Source: Streptomyces liangshanensis (GTDB taxonomy: Bacteria; Actinomycetota; Actinomycetes; Streptomycetales; Streptomycetaceae). From it: a stretch of 64,000 bases of DNA. The position numbers and the translations under genes are program-made. The notes beneath the pieces were generated by a model. The model was not told the DNA's origin, searched no databases, and saw only the letters and a program-made list of their open reading frames with translations. Where the stretch lies: contig NZ_CP050177.1 in assembly GCF_011694815.1 (NCBI RefSeq), forward strand, positions 1,674,001 through 1,738,000, given 5' to 3'. Shown here in pieces: positions 42,791-52,040 of the stretch (positions are counted from its first letter, which is position 1; every line of letters starts with the position of its first letter).

Positions 42791-43231
42791 ATGAGTCTCC
42801 TGGATGATGTGGCCGAGCGTGACGGCTGGCGGTGCTGGGTGTGCGACGAGGCGGTCGACCCGGACGAGTCGGTGAACGACCCGCGGGGGCCCAGCGTGGA
42901 CAGCCGGACCACGGACCGGAAGGCCAAGGTCCCCGAGCGGCTCGCGCACCGCGGCTGCAACACCCGCAAGGGCGCGGTGAAGGTGGACATCGCCTGGCCG
43001 GACCGCCTGTACGTGGTCGAGCCGGCGCCGCTGATCACGGTCGCCGGGCGGCTGGAGCGCAAGGGGGGCCGCGAGATGGTGGGGCGTTGCCCGACCAGGC
43101 GGGACGCCGAAGAGGCGGCGGAGTGGCTGGTGGACCGGTTCTCCCGGCTGGTGCCGGGGCTGCCGGTGACCGCCGGGATCGAGCCGGGCGGCGGCCAGTT
43201 CCTCGTGACCCTGACCGCCGGCCGCCGCTGA
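42791..43231 (+). CDS. HNH-like zinc protein, 146 aa
   Basis: A conserved small actinomycete type. The segment CWVCDEAVDPDESVNDPRGP, and later RLAHRGCNTRKGA, resembles an HNH endonuclease zinc fold (Cys-x2-Cys, His, Cys-Asn-x-Arg), although the usual first catalytic His is not obvious. The C-terminal 70 residues (LITVAGRLERKGGREMVGRC) are a separate alpha/beta region. Possible nuclease, function unknown. The ATG at 42791 is the only sensible start. Confidence 0.72.
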   Translation: MSLLDDVAERDGWRCWVCDEAVDPDESVNDPRGPSVDSRTTDRKAKVPERLAHRGCNTRKGAVKVDIAWPDRLYVVEPAPLITVAGRLERKGGREMVGRCPTRRDAEEAAEWLVDRFSRLVPGLPVTAGIEPGGGQFLVTLTAGRR

Positions 43232-43236
43232 CCGGT

Positions 43237-43257
43237 CCCCCGCCGAGGGGGCGGGGG
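43237..43257. terminator. Bidirectional terminator hairpin
   Basis: A perfect 8-bp stem CCCCCGCC / GGCGGGGG with a 5-nt loop in the 42-bp gap between the convergent HNH-like and P450 genes. Confidence 0.55.
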
Positions 43258-43273
43258 CTAAGCCGTCGCGGGT

Positions 43274-46200
43274 TCAGCCCGCGTACACGTCCTCCACGTA
43301 GCGGCCCTCGGCGGCGAGGGCCGCCAGCCATGCTTCGGCGGCCGCGTCGTCCGCGCCCGGGGTGCGCTCGGTGTACAGCGCGCGGAAGGCCTCCCGTACG
43401 CCCGGCGCCATCCGGGCGCCGTCCCCGCACACGTACACCCGCGCGCCCTGGTCCAGGAGTTTCCACAGCTCCTCGCCGTCGGCGGCGACCCGGTGCTGCA
43501 CGTAGCGCGCGCCGTCGACCGGGGCCCGGCTGAAGGCGGGGCGCATGGAGACGACTCCCTTGTCCTCGGCCGCCCGGAACTCCTCCGCGTGCAGATAGTC
43601 GGCGTCCGGCGCGTTGCACCCGAAGTAGCAGAGCGCCGGGGCCAGTTGCCCGCCCTGTGCGGCGCGTGTGCTCCGGTCGCGGATCACTCCGCGGAAGGGC
43701 GCGAGCCCGGTGCCCGCGGAGATCATGACGACCGGCTCGGTGCGGTCGTGGTCGATGCGGAACGCCTCCCGGCAGGCCTGGACCCGTACCAGTACGGTGT
43801 CCCCCGGCCGTACGGCGTTGAGGTAGCCGGAGCCGGCGCCCCGGAACGCGCCCCGGCCGCCCCACTCGGGCGCGTCCAGCAGCGAGACCATCAGGTCCGC
43901 GTGGCGCGGATCGGTGCCGGGCGAGGACGAGACGGAGTAGAGGCGGGACCTGATCGGGGGCAGCAGGTCGAGCAGGACGGGCCAGGTCAGCGTCTCGCGC
44001 AGGGCCGGGTTGTCCTCGATCACGTCGAGCAGGGTGCGCCGGTCGGCGGACCGGGCGTCGGCGTCCCCGGCGAGAGCGTCGAGTGCCGCGCGCTCGGGCG
44101 GGCACGGGTTGAGCGCGGCCAGCGCGGCGAACTGCCCGCCGGTCGGGCGGTCCTGCAACTCGACGTAGCGGCTGAGGAGTTCGCGTACGGACACCGGCCG
44201 GTCGACGGCGAGCCCGGAGCGGCGCGGCCTGGCCGGGGCGATGGAGAGGACGGTGTCGAGGTCCGCGCCGAACAGTGCGGCGGCGCGGGCCACGAGGGCC
44301 GGGGCGTTGACGGGGAGGACCGCGAGGTGGTCGGCGGTGCGGTAGGTGGTGCCCTCGGGCAGGGCCAGCCTGACGTGGCGCTTGACGCGCGTGTGGCCGG
44401 GGCTGGTGAGGTCGGCCGCCGCCACCACGGTCGTACGGACCATGTCGTGGCGCGCCGCCAGGGCGTCGAGCGGATCGCCGCCGGTGATCTCGGTGACGAG
44501 GTACGTGGGGCCCTCGTCCGTGACCGGGGCGGCGCCGGCGGTCGCGGGGTCGCCGTACCCGGTGAGCAGGGCGGTGCGCAGCGCGGCGGTGAACTCCTTG
44601 ACGGCGCCGGTGAGATCGCCCGAGGCGTCGGCCTCGGCGCGGGGCAGCAGCCGGGTGCCGCCCAGTGCGGCGAGGCGGTCGTCGATCCAGGTGGGCATGT
44701 GCTGGTAGGTGGCGGCCCAGTTGCGGTCGCCGACGCCGAGGACGGCGTACCGCACGCCGTCGGCGGCGCCCGGTCCGGCGGCCTCCAGCCAGTCGGCGAA
44801 CGCGACGGCGTCGTCGGTGGGCCGGCCGTTGTAGGAGGCGGTGGTGATGACGACGGGCCGGTCGGTGGGCAGGCCGGTGGCGTACGCGTCGAGCGGGGCG
44901 ACCAGGGTGTCGCATCCCAACTCGGCGGCGCTCTCGGCCAGTTCGGCGGCGAAGCCGCGGCAGGTGCCGTAGTTGCTGCCGTGCGGGAACAGCACGCCGG
45001 TGCCGGGCCGTACCAGCGTGGGCAGGCCGGTGTCGGTGTGCGCGGGTAGCTCGGTGGCGGCGGAGCCGAAGCCGGGCAGGGCGGCGCGGTCGGCGTCGCG
45101 GTCGGCGGTGGTCCGGGGCCGGGGGGTGAGGGTGAGGCCCTCGGGCTTGAGCGTGAGGGTCTCCTTCACCTCCAACTGGTAGTCGTCCTGGTCGACGAAG
45201 CGGTAGCGGTGGGCCAGCATGGCGAGCAGCATGGTCGCCTCGTGCAGGGCGAACTGCCGTCCGATGCAGGCGCGTTCACCGGTGCCGAACGGCTTGAAGG
45301 CGTGCGGGGAGCGGTTCGCGGCGGCCTCGGCGGTGAACCGCGCGGGGTCGAACAGCTCGGGGTTGTCGCCCCATACCGGCTGCCGGTGCAGCATCGGGGT
45401 GATGACGATGACGTCCGATCCCGCCGCCACCTTGATCCGGCCGCCGATGACGGTGTCCTCGCGGGCCGAGCGGCTGAACGCGGCGGCGGTCGGCCACAGC
45501 CGCAGGGCCTCGTTGAGTACCTGGCGGGTGTAGGTGAGGCGGCCGATGTCCTCGTACGTGGGGTCGGGGTCGTCCGTGTCGCCCCACAGCTCGTCGGCCT
45601 CGCGCTGGACCAGCCGGAGCACGGCCGGGTGCTTGAGCAGGTAGTACAGGGAGAAGGACAGGGCGCCGGAGGTGGTCTCGTGTCCGGCGATCAGGAAGGT
45701 GATGACCTGGTTGCGGATGTTCGCGTGGTCGAGGGTGGTGTCGTCGGCGGGGTGGCGCGCCTGGAGCATCAGTCCGAGCAGGTCGTCGGTCGAGGTGTCC
45801 CCGGAGGCGACGCGGTGGTCGATGACCTCGTCGACGACGGAGTTCAGGAAGTCGGCGTCCTCGCGGAAGGCGAGGTCGCGGGCGGTGTGGTCGTCGCCGG
45901 GCTTGTCGGTGATCCTGGCCATGCTCCAGGCGAGGCCGCGGACGAGGGCGGAGACGAACGGGTGCGGCTCCTCGGACTCGAAGGAGCCGAAGTCGTAGCC
46001 GAAGCCGGTGAGGCCGATGGTGTCGAGGGTCATCCGGGTCATGTCGCCGGGCACGTCGACGGGGATCCCGGCGGCCGCCGCGCGGTCCCAGCCGGCGATC
46101 AGCCGCCGTGAGACGTCCAGCATCGCCGGGTGGTACGTACGCATCGAGCCGAGCGCGAAGGCGGGCATGAGGATGTCGTGCGCCTTGGCCCAGTTGGGTT

Positions 46201-46489
46201 CGTCGTTGTACGCGGTGAACAGGCCGTCGGCGGTGAGGGAGCGGACCGCTTCGAGGCCGGGGTTGATGTGCTTGGCGAACCGCCGGTCGTCGGCGAGTTC
46301 GGTGACCAGGTCCAGGTCCGCGACGAAGAGGGTGTCGCGCCCGTGCCGGCGGTGGCGGACGACGGGGCCGTGCCGGCGCAGGTGGCCCATCGCCGCCTGG
46401 ATGAGCGGGCCGCCGGGCGGGGCGTCGGAGACGTCGACGAGCGGGATGCCGTCGGATTCGGTGTGTGCCGTGGGGGGTGTGTGTGACAT
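43274..46489 (-). CDS. Self-sufficient cytochrome P450-NADPH reductase (CYP102/P450 BM3 type)
   Basis: 1071 aa, close to the 1048 of P450 BM3. P450 domain: I-helix AGHETTSGALSF at about 270, ExxR (EALR) at about 326, heme-ligand loop FGTGERACIGR at about 406. FMN-flavodoxin domain: LFPHGSNYGTCRGFAAEL at about 500. FAD/NADPH reductase domain: SRLYSVSSSPG and ISAGTGLAPFRGVI at about 920, ending with RYVEDVYAG. One polypeptide thus carries electrons from NADPH via FAD and FMN to heme, usually to hydroxylate fatty acids at sub-terminal positions. The ATG at 46489 has no clear ribosome site. It is transcribed divergently from the PAS/HTH gene at 46602, the likely regulator. Confidence 0.95.
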   Translation of the reverse strand: MSHTPPTAHTESDGIPLVDVSDAPPGGPLIQAAMGHLRRHGPVVRHRRHGRDTLFVADLDLVTELADDRRFAKHINPGLEAVRSLTADGLFTAYNDEPNWAKAHDILMPAFALGSMRTYHPAMLDVSRRLIAGWDRAAAAGIPVDVPGDMTRMTLDTIGLTGFGYDFGSFESEEPHPFVSALVRGLAWSMARITDKPGDDHTARDLAFREDADFLNSVVDEVIDHRVASGDTSTDDLLGLMLQARHPADDTTLDHANIRNQVITFLIAGHETTSGALSFSLYYLLKHPAVLRLVQREADELWGDTDDPDPTYEDIGRLTYTRQVLNEALRLWPTAAAFSRSAREDTVIGGRIKVAAGSDVIVITPMLHRQPVWGDNPELFDPARFTAEAAANRSPHAFKPFGTGERACIGRQFALHEATMLLAMLAHRYRFVDQDDYQLEVKETLTLKPEGLTLTPRPRTTADRDADRAALPGFGSAATELPAHTDTGLPTLVRPGTGVLFPHGSNYGTCRGFAAELAESAAELGCDTLVAPLDAYATGLPTDRPVVITTASYNGRPTDDAVAFADWLEAAGPGAADGVRYAVLGVGDRNWAATYQHMPTWIDDRLAALGGTRLLPRAEADASGDLTGAVKEFTAALRTALLTGYGDPATAGAAPVTDEGPTYLVTEITGGDPLDALAARHDMVRTTVVAAADLTSPGHTRVKRHVRLALPEGTTYRTADHLAVLPVNAPALVARAAALFGADLDTVLSIAPARPRRSGLAVDRPVSVRELLSRYVELQDRPTGGQFAALAALNPCPPERAALDALAGDADARSADRRTLLDVIEDNPALRETLTWPVLLDLLPPIRSRLYSVSSSPGTDPRHADLMVSLLDAPEWGGRGAFRGAGSGYLNAVRPGDTVLVRVQACREAFRIDHDRTEPVVMISAGTGLAPFRGVIRDRSTRAAQGGQLAPALCYFGCNAPDADYLHAEEFRAAEDKGVVSMRPAFSRAPVDGARYVQHRVAADGEELWKLLDQGARVYVCGDGARMAPGVREAFRALYTERTPGADDAAAEAWLAALAAEGRYVEDVYAG

Positions 46490-46571
46490 GGGGGGTGAAG
46501 GGCCTTTCGGGGAAGAGCCGTTGCCTGCGGTCAAGCCTGGCCCGCCCCGGACCGCCCGGCCGCCACCCGGG

Positions 46572-46587
46572 CTACATGATCCTGTAG
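46572..46587. promoter_or_regulatory. Palindrome in P450/regulator divergent promoter region
   Basis: CTACATGATCCTGTAG is an inverted repeat (CTACA / TGTAG, 6-nt spacer) in the 112-bp gap between the two divergent genes, 14 nt before the regulator start. It is a candidate operator for the PAS/HTH protein. Confidence 0.4.
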
Positions 46588-46601
46588 TGGGGCGATGGGC
46601 C

Positions 46602-47387
46602 ATGATGGAACCTGTGATCGGTGCCACGGCCCGTACCGGCGCCCGGCCCGGCGCCGTACCCCCGGCCGGGACGCCGCGGACGGGAGAGCGGGGAGAGCGG
46701 GTGGCCGCCGTGGACGAACTGCCGGACTTCCCCGACGACGCGCACGGCGACGCGGTGATGTGGCGCAACCGCGCGCTCACGCTGCTCGACCGGGTGCCGG
46801 TGCCGATCGGGGTGTGCCGTACGGACGGCACGATCCTGCTGGCCAACCCGGCGCTGGCGCGGGAGTGGGGCCTGCCGCCGGGGCGGCTGCGCGGCCGCAA
46901 CGTACTGGAGCTGCTGCGTCCGCGGTTCACGGACCAGGTGCACCGGATCGCGGAGGCGCTGCGGCTGGGCCACCGGTCGCGCTATCCGATCGAGGTGCGC
47001 TGGGCCGCGGCGGACGGGGACGAGCGGTACGGGGAGCTGAGCGTGGACCCGGTCAGTGAGTTCTCGGGCGTCCCGCCCGGGCTGCTGGTGGTGCTACGGG
47101 TACGGGACCGGCGCGAGTCGCCGCCCGCGCGCCTCGTCGTGGCGGGCGAGCCGGCGAGTCCGGTGGACGCCAGGCTGCTGGCGCTGGCCGCGGCGGGCGC
47201 GACCACCGAGGCCATGGCGCGGGCCGTGGGCATGACCGCCGACGGGGTGAACTACCACTTCGGGCGGCTGGCCCGGCGGTGGGGTGTGCCGGGCAGGACG
47301 GCTCTGGTGGCGCGTGCGTACGTGCTGGGTGTCCTGGACCCGGAGGTGTGGCCGCCGGCGGTGGCGGCGCCGCGTCAGGATCCCTGA
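46602..47387 (+). CDS. PAS-domain regulator with C-terminal LuxR-like HTH
   Basis: 261 aa. Residues about 55-165 look like a PAS fold (LLDRVPVPIGVCRTDGTILL; ALAREWGLPPGRLRGRNVLE; SRYPIEVRWAAADGDE; GLLVVLRVRDR). Residues about 195-245 are a LuxR-type HTH (LLALAAAGATTEAMARAVGM, then TADGVNYHFGRLARRWG). PAS domains bind small ligands or heme; by position it probably controls the divergent P450. Two adjacent ATGs (46602, 46605) are possible starts. Confidence 0.82.
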   Translation: MMEPVIGATARTGARPGAVPPAGTPRTGERGERVAAVDELPDFPDDAHGDAVMWRNRALTLLDRVPVPIGVCRTDGTILLANPALAREWGLPPGRLRGRNVLELLRPRFTDQVHRIAEALRLGHRSRYPIEVRWAAADGDERYGELSVDPVSEFSGVPPGLLVVLRVRDRRESPPARLVVAGEPASPVDARLLALAAAGATTEAMARAVGMTADGVNYHFGRLARRWGVPGRTALVARAYVLGVLDPEVWPPAVAAPRQDP

Positions 47388-47447
47388 CGGGGCCGCCTCC
47401 TGGGCCGGCCGGCGGGCCCCCGGTCGGGGGGCGCCGCTCGTGGCCGG

Positions 47448-47478
47448 GGCGGCACCGGTTCCGCGGACCGGTGCCGCC
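47448..47478. terminator. Bidirectional terminator hairpin
   Basis: A perfect 12-bp stem GGCGGCACCGGT / ACCGGTGCCGCC with a 7-nt loop between the convergent regulator and NPP1-like genes. Confidence 0.7.
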
Positions 47479-47511
47479 GTCTCGGGTGCGGCGGGGGCGC
47501 TCACCCGTGGG

Positions 47512-48354
47512 TCAGGGCTGGAAGGAGATCTCCAGGGGCTTCGCGCGGCCGAGCTCTCCCTGGAAGGCGCTGTCCTTGATCTTGAAACTGGCGGAGCCGA
47601 AGTCGGCCGCCATCAGGCGGTCCCGCAGCCAGTTGGTGGGGGCGTTGACCTGCGGCCAGTGGTTCCAGTCGACCAGCGGCGGATAGAACCACTGGTGGGT
47701 GGGGTTCTCCACCGCGTCGTCCGACGCGTTGGCGATACGGAAGTCGTGCGTGAAGCCGCCGTCCTTCTGGTAGACGACCTTGGGGTGCGAGCCGTCGAAC
47801 CGGACCTGGGAGCGGGTGTACGTCTTCCAGTCGCCGTGCTGGGAGACGGACAGGTACTCCACCTGGTTCGACGCCTGGTTGATCCAGGAGATGACGGACT
47901 CGATGTCGTGCCGGTGGCCGTTGGTGCCGCCGGCTATCTCGCCCACGCCGTTGGTGGACTGGTCCTTCTCGAAGTAGCTGTCGTACATGACCGCGCACCA
48001 GCCGTTGTTGCACTCGCTGCGCCCGTAGGTGTTGGAGCTGTTCAGCTGGGCCATGTCGTGGCAGTGCCCGTTCACGGCGCCGCCCAGGGCGAGGCCCGGG
48101 TTGAGGTTGCCGTTGATGTCCTCGGCCGACGTGGCGAGGCACCCGTCACCGTCGTAGTCGTACGCGGGAGAGAACGAGGCCTCCCAACCACCGGCTCCGT
48201 ACGGGAGGTTGCCGATGACGTCGGCGTGCGCCGTGAGCGGCGCGGCGAGCAGTGCCGCGGCCGCGCCGGCGGCGAGGAACCCGGCTCTGGCGAGCCTCCT
48301 CGGTCCCCGTGCCGCCGGGGCGGGTGATGTCTGTCCCACAGAAGTTGAACGCAT
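47512..48354 (-). CDS. NPP1-family secreted protein (necrosis-inducing-like)
   Basis: 280 aa with an N-terminal signal peptide (RRLARAGFLAAGAAAALLAA to TAHA, cleavage near residue 44). The mature protein has the NPP1/NLP hallmark heptapeptide as GHRHDIE (canonical GHRHDWE), preceded by CAVMYDSYFEKDQST and followed by HPKVVYQKDGGFTHDFRIAN. Plant-pathogen NLPs are cytolysins that bind sphingolipids in plant membranes; many soil actinomycetes carry homologues of unknown role. The Trp-to-Ile change in the heptapeptide may affect activity. The ATG at 48354 follows a modest leader; the gene stands alone. Confidence 0.88.
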   Translation of the reverse strand: MRSTSVGQTSPAPAARGPRRLARAGFLAAGAAAALLAAPLTAHADVIGNLPYGAGGWEASFSPAYDYDGDGCLATSAEDINGNLNPGLALGGAVNGHCHDMAQLNSSNTYGRSECNNGWCAVMYDSYFEKDQSTNGVGEIAGGTNGHRHDIESVISWINQASNQVEYLSVSQHGDWKTYTRSQVRFDGSHPKVVYQKDGGFTHDFRIANASDDAVENPTHQWFYPPLVDWNHWPQVNAPTNWLRDRLMAADFGSASFKIKDSAFQGELGRAKPLEISFQP

Positions 48355-48500
48355 TCTCGGTTCCGTCCGTCACGTGCTGTTCCTGGTGGATCGCCGCCGA
48401 TCTCTCGAGCGGCACCAGAGACTAAGTGCGCGGAACCGGACTACTCGCCTCTTTCATCCCTTCCGGGCATGAACTCGGCGTGAACGTCGGAGGTTTCGGG

Positions 48501-48845
48501 TCACGGGCGCGGGCGGAGGGTGTCCAGCAGGCGCTCGGGGGCCGCCTGCTTCCAGGAGTCGACCAGGATGTCGCGCAGCTCGTCCGCGTCGTCGAGCGCG
48601 GCCAGCCGTACCCGTACCCACGCCGAACTCGCCTCGTGCGGCGGCACCCAGAACTTCTCCGGTTCCGCCGCGATCAGCTCGGCGCGCTCGTGGCGCGGGC
48701 AGCGGACGGCGAACGAGGTCCGGTCATCGGGCACGGTGACGAACATCTTCCCCGCCACGCGGAACGTCGGCATGCGCCAGGCCTCCTTCTCCACCGTTTC
48801 CGGGAGGGAGAGCGCGATACGTCGGACATCTTCGGCGTCGTTCAC
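48501..48845 (-). CDS. MmcQ/YjbR-family protein
   Basis: 114 aa. The start VNDAEDVRRIALSLPETVEK followed by WRMPTFRVAGKMFVTV is the conserved opening of YjbR (double-wing DNA-binding-like fold), and RAELIAAEPEKFWVPPH is typical. Function is not established; a DNA-binding role is suggested only by fold. The GTG at 48845 matches the usual start of the family. Confidence 0.85.
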   Translation of the reverse strand: MNDAEDVRRIALSLPETVEKEAWRMPTFRVAGKMFVTVPDDRTSFAVRCPRHERAELIAAEPEKFWVPPHEASSAWVRVRLAALDDADELRDILVDSWKQAAPERLLDTLRPRP

Positions 48846-48962
48846 GGCGACCACTCTAGGACCGCGCGGGCACCGGGGCACAGGGGGAGCCCCTGGCTCC
48901 CCGACCGGGGGGACAGAGGCTCCATTGTGCTCAAGGGCGCGCCCGCGCGCCGAAATAGCGGC

Positions 48963-49454
48963 CTAGTAATAGGGGGTGCAGGTCGTGGCGCCGCTCGACA
49001 CGATGACGCACGCCCTTTCCTTCATCGTGGAGGGGTTGTAGTACATAGGAGTTCGCGTCACATAGGAATTAGGGCCGGTCTGCGCGGTCCAGGCAGAAGC
49101 GCCGGCCTTCGTGACACCCAAATAGATCTCGCACGAAGTGCCGGCCTTGTTGCAGCGTTCTATTTCGATCCGGTAATCCGGCGCGATGCCCACATAGGTG
49201 ACGCGGGCCCAACCGTACTGATCCCCGTCGGTCTGGCCCCAACGCAGCTCCAGGAAGACCGAACCGCCCAACTGGCGCTCATAGTTGGTGACCGGGCCGG
49301 CCTGCCACGTCTGCACGTTCGGATCGTGACCGTCACAGCCGTAGCCCGAACAGGCGGCGGCATAGGCCGCGTTCGGGACCGCGATAGCCAGGAGCAGGGT
49401 GGCGAGAAGCGTCCCGAAAAGGACCGAAATCCTGTTTCTTCTCTGCTGTTTCAT
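48963..49454 (-). CDS. Secreted DUF2690 protein
   Basis: 163 aa. A signal peptide (RRNRISVLFGTLLATLLLAI to AAYA) precedes a mature domain starting ACSGYGCDGHDP, with LELRWG and YGWARV following, which fits DUF2690, a Streptomyces-rich secreted family of unknown function. Several Cys residues suggest disulfides. The ATG at 49454 was chosen because AAGGAG lies 6 nt upstream; the ATG at 49460 touches that site. Codon use is noticeably less GC-biased than in neighbours (ATAGGAGTTCGCGTCACATA near 49045), suggesting recent acquisition or low expression. Confidence 0.75.
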   Translation of the reverse strand: MKQQRRNRISVLFGTLLATLLLAIAVPNAAYAAACSGYGCDGHDPNVQTWQAGPVTNYERQLGGSVFLELRWGQTDGDQYGWARVTYVGIAPDYRIEIERCNKAGTSCEIYLGVTKAGASAWTAQTGPNSYVTRTPMYYNPSTMKERACVIVSSGATTCTPYY

Positions 49455-49658
49455 GCACATCTCCTTGATCGTCGACGGCCGAAGCCTGCCAGACGTCCCA
49501 GGTGACTGTCCAGGGAGTTCCGGAGTGCGGCCCGACCGGGCGATCGGAGAATTCTGCTAAGGCGGCCGAAATGAGTTGTTTCGTTCTGACAATCGGTCAG
49601 CCGCAACTAAGGCGCCTCACGCCTTCCGTGAACATGGCCGAAAAGCGACCGGAGAGGG
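49455..49658. other. Gap between DUF2690 and GH65 genes
   Basis: About 200 bp with no recognisable gene. It should hold the promoter of the DUF2690 gene on the minus strand; no clear hexamers were identified. Confidence 0.35.
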
Positions 49659-52040
49659 TCAGTCGCCCGGCGAGGGCGGAACGGGACGGCCGCCTCGCCT
49701 GGCCGGGCGGCGGCCGGCCGGCTGTTGGGGTTCCGGGCGCTCCACCGGGTGCGGTAGGTCGCGGGTCTGGGGGGTGTGGGGGGAGACGGTGAGGGGGGTG
49801 CCGTAGTGGCTGATCACCAGGGCCTCGCCGTCCGCCTCCGGCATCGAGTACACCGCCTTCGACCCGTTGATCTCCACGCGCAGGTGGCGCTTCTGGATCT
49901 GGACGTTGAAGGCGAGGCGGCTGAGCTGTTCGGGCAGCCGGGGGGCGAACGCGAGGGTGTCGCCGTGGTGGCGCATCCCGCCGAAGCCCGAGACGAGCGC
50001 GATCCAGGTGCCGGCCAGGGACGCGATGTGCAGACCGTCCCGTGTGTTGTGCTCCAGGTCGGAGAGGTCCATCAGCGCGGCCTCCCCGAGGTAGTCGTAG
50101 GCCAGTTGGACGTGGCCCGTCTCGGCGGCCATGACGGCCTGCGTGCACGCGGAGAGCGACGAGTCGCGGACGGTGATCGCCTCGTAGTACGCGAAGTTGC
50201 GGGCCTTCTCCTCGGCGGTGAAGGCGGCGCCGCGCACGTGCATGGCGAGCACCAGGTCGGCCTGCTTGACGACCTGCTTGCGGTAGAGGTCGAAGTACGG
50301 GAAGCGCAGCAGGAGCGGGTAGTCGTCCTCGCCCGTCGCGGCGAAGTCCCACATCTGGTGGGCGGTGAAGCCCGCGGACTGTTCGTGGACGCCCAGTTCG
50401 TGGTTGTACGGGAGGGCCGTGCGCGCCGCCGCGTCGCGCCACGCCGCGCTCTCCTCGGTGTCGACGGAGAGTCGCACGGCCACGTCCGGGTACCGGTCGC
50501 AGGCGTCGGCGGCGGCGCGCAGGTTCTCCTGCGCCATCAGGTTCGTGTACGTGTTGTCGTCCGCGACGGCGCTGTACTCGTCGGGGCCGGTGACGCCGTC
50601 GATGTGGAACACGCCGGTGTGGTCGTGGTGGCCGAGCGAGCGCCACAGCCGGGCTGTCTCCACGAGGAGTTCGACCCCGACCTCCCGGTCGAACGTCTCG
50701 TCGTGGGTGACGGCGGAGTAGCGCGCGACGGCGTCGGCGATGTCGGCGTTGATGTGGAAGGCGGCGGTCCCGGCCGGCCAGTAGCCGGAGCACTCACCGC
50801 CGTTGATGGTCCGCCAGGGGAACGCCGCGCCCTTCAGGCCGAGTTGGGAAGCCCGCTCCCGGGCGGCCGGCAGGGTGGAGAACCGCCACCTGAGGGCCTG
50901 GTCGACGGCCTTGGGGGCGGTGTAGGTCAGCGACGGCAGGACGAAGCTCTCGGTGTCCCAGAAGCTGTGGCCGTCGTAGCCCGGCCCGGTCAGGCCCTTG
51001 GCGGGGATGGCCCGGCTCTCCGCGCGGGCGCCGGCCTGGAGGGTGTGGAACAGCCCGAACCGTACGGCCTGCTGGATCTCGGTGTCGCCCTCGACCTCGA
51101 CGTCCGCCTGGGTCCAGAACTGGTCGAGGTAGGCGCGCTGTTCGTCGACCAGGCCGGCCCAGCCGGTGCCCATGGCGGCGGCGAGGGCGCCGTCCACCTG
51201 GTCGTGCACGGCGGGCAGCGACCGGTTGCCCGACCAGCCGTACGCAACGAACTTCTCCATGCGCAGGCGCTCGCCGGGCCCGACGTCGGAGGTGAAGGTG
51301 ACGCGGCTCTGGTTGGCGCCGCTCTCGCAGAAGACGCCGGTCTTCCCGGGACCTTCCACGACGTGGTCGGCGGCGGCGGCCACCCGCAGGCCGCTGCGCT
51401 CGGTGCGGTGCACCAGCCGCAGCCGCCGGCCGTTCGAGTAGTGCTCCTCGGGGACGAGCGGTGACTCCAGGGCGGCCGCCGCGCGCGGGTCGCCGCCGGC
51501 GGGCGGGAGCTGTTCGTTGGCGACCAGTTCCGACTGGAGGACGATGCTGACCTCGGCGTCGACCGCCTCGACCTCGAAGGCGACGGCGGCGATGGCCCGT
51601 TGGGTGAACGAGACGAGCCGGGTGGACCGGACCCGTACTGTACGGCCCGCCGGCGACGTCCACTCGACGGTACGGTGCAGCAGCCCCGACCGCAGGTCGA
51701 GGACACGTTCGTGGTGGCCGAGGCGGCCGTAGCGCAGGTCGAAGGGCTCGTCGTCCACGAGCATCCGGATGATCTTGCCGTTGATGGTGTTGATGACGGT
51801 CTGGCTGGACTCCGGGTACCCGTAGCCGGCCTCCGCGTACGGCAGCGGGCGCAGCTCGTACACCCCGTTCAGGTACGTCCCCGGCAGTCCGTGCGGTTCG
51901 CCCTCGTCCAGGTTGCCCCGCCAGCCGACGTGGCCGTTGGAGAGGGCGAAGAGCGACTCGCTCTGCGGCAGGGCGTCCAGGTCGAGGGCCGTCTCGCGCA
52001 GGCACCACGGCTCGACGGCGTACAGCGGATGAGTGATCAC
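49659..52040 (-). CDS. GH65 family sugar phosphorylase (maltose/kojibiose/trehalose type)
   Basis: 793 aa. It opens YAVEPWCLRETALDLDALPQ and has an N-terminal beta-sandwich, then an (alpha/alpha)6 barrel with the substrate loop GHSFWDTESFVLPSL and the catalytic acid in DGVTGPDEYSAVADDN (Glu at about residue 487), plus LVISHYG at the C-terminal beta layer. GH65 phosphorylases split alpha-glucobioses with phosphate to beta-glucose-1-phosphate and glucose. The stop of the HAD gene upstream overlaps this ATG by 4 nt. That HAD is beta-phosphoglucomutase-like, which converts the product to glucose-6-phosphate and supports the phosphorylase assignment. The final 40 residues are Pro/Arg-rich and may be disordered. 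Confidence 0.92.
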   Translation of the reverse strand: MITHPLYAVEPWCLRETALDLDALPQSESLFALSNGHVGWRGNLDEGEPHGLPGTYLNGVYELRPLPYAEAGYGYPESSQTVINTINGKIIRMLVDDEPFDLRYGRLGHHERVLDLRSGLLHRTVEWTSPAGRTVRVRSTRLVSFTQRAIAAVAFEVEAVDAEVSIVLQSELVANEQLPPAGGDPRAAAALESPLVPEEHYSNGRRLRLVHRTERSGLRVAAAADHVVEGPGKTGVFCESGANQSRVTFTSDVGPGERLRMEKFVAYGWSGNRSLPAVHDQVDGALAAAMGTGWAGLVDEQRAYLDQFWTQADVEVEGDTEIQQAVRFGLFHTLQAGARAESRAIPAKGLTGPGYDGHSFWDTESFVLPSLTYTAPKAVDQALRWRFSTLPAARERASQLGLKGAAFPWRTINGGECSGYWPAGTAAFHINADIADAVARYSAVTHDETFDREVGVELLVETARLWRSLGHHDHTGVFHIDGVTGPDEYSAVADDNTYTNLMAQENLRAAADACDRYPDVAVRLSVDTEESAAWRDAAARTALPYNHELGVHEQSAGFTAHQMWDFAATGEDDYPLLLRFPYFDLYRKQVVKQADLVLAMHVRGAAFTAEEKARNFAYYEAITVRDSSLSACTQAVMAAETGHVQLAYDYLGEAALMDLSDLEHNTRDGLHIASLAGTWIALVSGFGGMRHHGDTLAFAPRLPEQLSRLAFNVQIQKRHLRVEINGSKAVYSMPEADGEALVISHYGTPLTVSPHTPQTRDLPHPVERPEPQQPAGRRPARRGGRPVPPSPGD

